Shown here piece by piece: positions 8,196 through 8,615 of a stretch of DNA of 8,615 bases. Where the stretch lies: the NCBI GenBank assembly GCA_003500165.1, contig DNSZ01000035.1, positions 12,942 through 21,556 of the forward strand. The letters run 5' to 3'. The translations under genes and the position numbers were made by a program. Within the stretch, counting starts at the first letter, position 1; every line of letters begins with the position of its first letter. The notes under the pieces are model-generated. The model was given only the letters and a program-made list of their open reading frames with translations. It was not told the origin of the DNA and ran no database searches. This DNA is from Paracoccaceae bacterium (GTDB lineage Bacteria > Pseudomonadota > Alphaproteobacteria > Rhodobacterales > Rhodobacteraceae).

Positions 8196-8272
8196 ATGGG
8201 GTCGATCGAGTTTGGCAGCGAAACCGCGCGGGCGCAACGCCGAGGGGGCCAGCCGGCACCGCACCGGACGGG

Positions 8273-8302
8273 TTGAGGTGACCCGCCGTCGCGCGCTAGA
8301 CC
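8273..8302 (+). promoter_or_regulatory. Candidate sigma-70-type promoter for the lipoprotein gene
   Basis: TTGAGG (8273-8278) and TAGACC (8297-8302) are separated by 18 bases and end about 30 bases before the lipoprotein start. They match the consensus at 4 of 6 and 3 of 6 positions. This is the best promoter-like pair I see on the plus strand of the 148-bp divergent gap (8185-8332), but matches of this quality arise by chance. No convincing operator or riboswitch was seen in the gap. Confidence 0.3.
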
Positions 8303-8332
8303 TCGGTCCGTCGTCCGCGTCGCGAGGCCATG

Positions 8333-8615
8333 ATGATCCGCCTGGCCCCCCTGGCCCTGCCCGTCCTGATCGCGGTTGCCGGCTGCGCCGGGCAGGCGCC
8401 CGCGCCACCAGCGACCGTCGCCGCACCCGCCCCGGTCGCGCCGGTTGCGACGGGCAACCCGATTCGGCCCGAAATGCTGGACACCGCGACCGCGGCGGAA
8501 AAGGCCGCGGCGCTCGCCCCGGCGGCCGTGCGCGCGCAGGCGCTGGGGACGGCGGTGGCAAGCCTGGGCGACGTGACCGAACCGGGTTTCTGGGTGAAGT
8601 CGCCGCTGGTCGCGG
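8333..8615 (+). CDS. Small secreted lipoprotein, N-terminal part (3' end outside window)
   Basis: The frame is open to the right edge and gives 94 residues so far. Residues 1-17 form a short signal peptide (one Arg, then a hydrophobic core) ending in the lipobox Val-Ala-Gly-Cys, with Cys18 as the lipidated residue. The following residue is Ala rather than Asp, so outer-membrane sorting is the default expectation. An Ala/Pro-rich flexible linker (about 20-42) follows, then an Ala-rich helix-forming region and the block 'SLGDVTEPGFWVKSPLVA' just before the edge. I recall such short proteins from Rhodobacter-type bacteria, sometimes labelled 'D-galactarate dehydratase'; nothing here resembles that enzyme and the label should not be copied. 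Two adjacent ATGs (8330, 8333) are possible. The second is preferred because GAGG (8324-8327) is then 5 rather than 2 bases away. The gene is divergent from the glcD-like gene. Function unknown. Confidence 0.75.
   Translation, partial: MIRLAPLALPVLIAVAGCAGQAPAPPATVAAPAPVAPVATGNPIRPEMLDTATAAEKAAALAPAAVRAQALGTAVASLGDVTEPGFWVKSPLVA

Noticed and set aside
8202..8209. TCGATCGA palindrome upstream of the glcD-like gene
   Set aside because: An 8-bp palindrome alone is too short and common to call an operator.
8209..8237. Possible promoter for the glcD-like gene (minus strand TTGCGC, 17 bases, CAAACT)
   Set aside because: Only three of six matches in each box; not distinguishable from chance in the divergent gap.

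Overview
The window is a GC-rich, almost gap-free stretch of bacterial chromosome. Codon use (strong G/C third positions), MalK-type importer genes packed with 4-8 bp overlaps, and a short lipoprotein ending in a 'SLGD...PGFW.KSPLVA' block all point to an alphaproteobacterium, most likely of the Rhodobacter/Paracoccus group. This assignment is made from style and remembered families, not from a search.

Bases 1-6667 (+ strand) look like the end of one operon. It starts with the C-terminal part of a periplasmic solute-binding protein (cut by the window edge), then a roughly 100 bp gap holding two strong hairpins. Next come two MalF/MalG-type permeases, an unrecognised 64-residue protein with two membrane segments, two different MalK-type ATPases, and a single-chain ATP-dependent dihydroxyacetone (DHA) kinase (DhaK+DhaL fusion). 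Junctions from permease 1 to the kinase are 4 bp overlap, 4 bp overlap, 0 bp, 8 bp overlap and 11 bp gap, so co-translation is likely. The natural reading is a binding-protein-dependent importer that brings in a small polyol or ketose, which the kinase phosphorylates for entry into central metabolism. DHA or glycerol is the simplest guess, and a tetrulose such as erythrulose is an alternative. The operon promoter and any regulator or dehydrogenase lie upstream, outside the window.

Bases 6668-6750 separate two convergent genes and contain a long imperfect inverted repeat that may end transcription from one or both sides. Bases 6751-8184 (- strand) encode a GlcD-type FAD-linked 2-hydroxyacid oxidase/dehydrogenase standing without glcE or glcF next to it. 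Bases 8185-8332 are a divergent promoter region. From 8333 to the right edge runs the start of a small secreted lipoprotein.

The items most worth a second look are the small two-helix membrane protein embedded between permease and ATPase genes, the unknown substrate of an ABC importer coupled to a DHA-type kinase, and the hairpin pair between binding-protein and permease genes.
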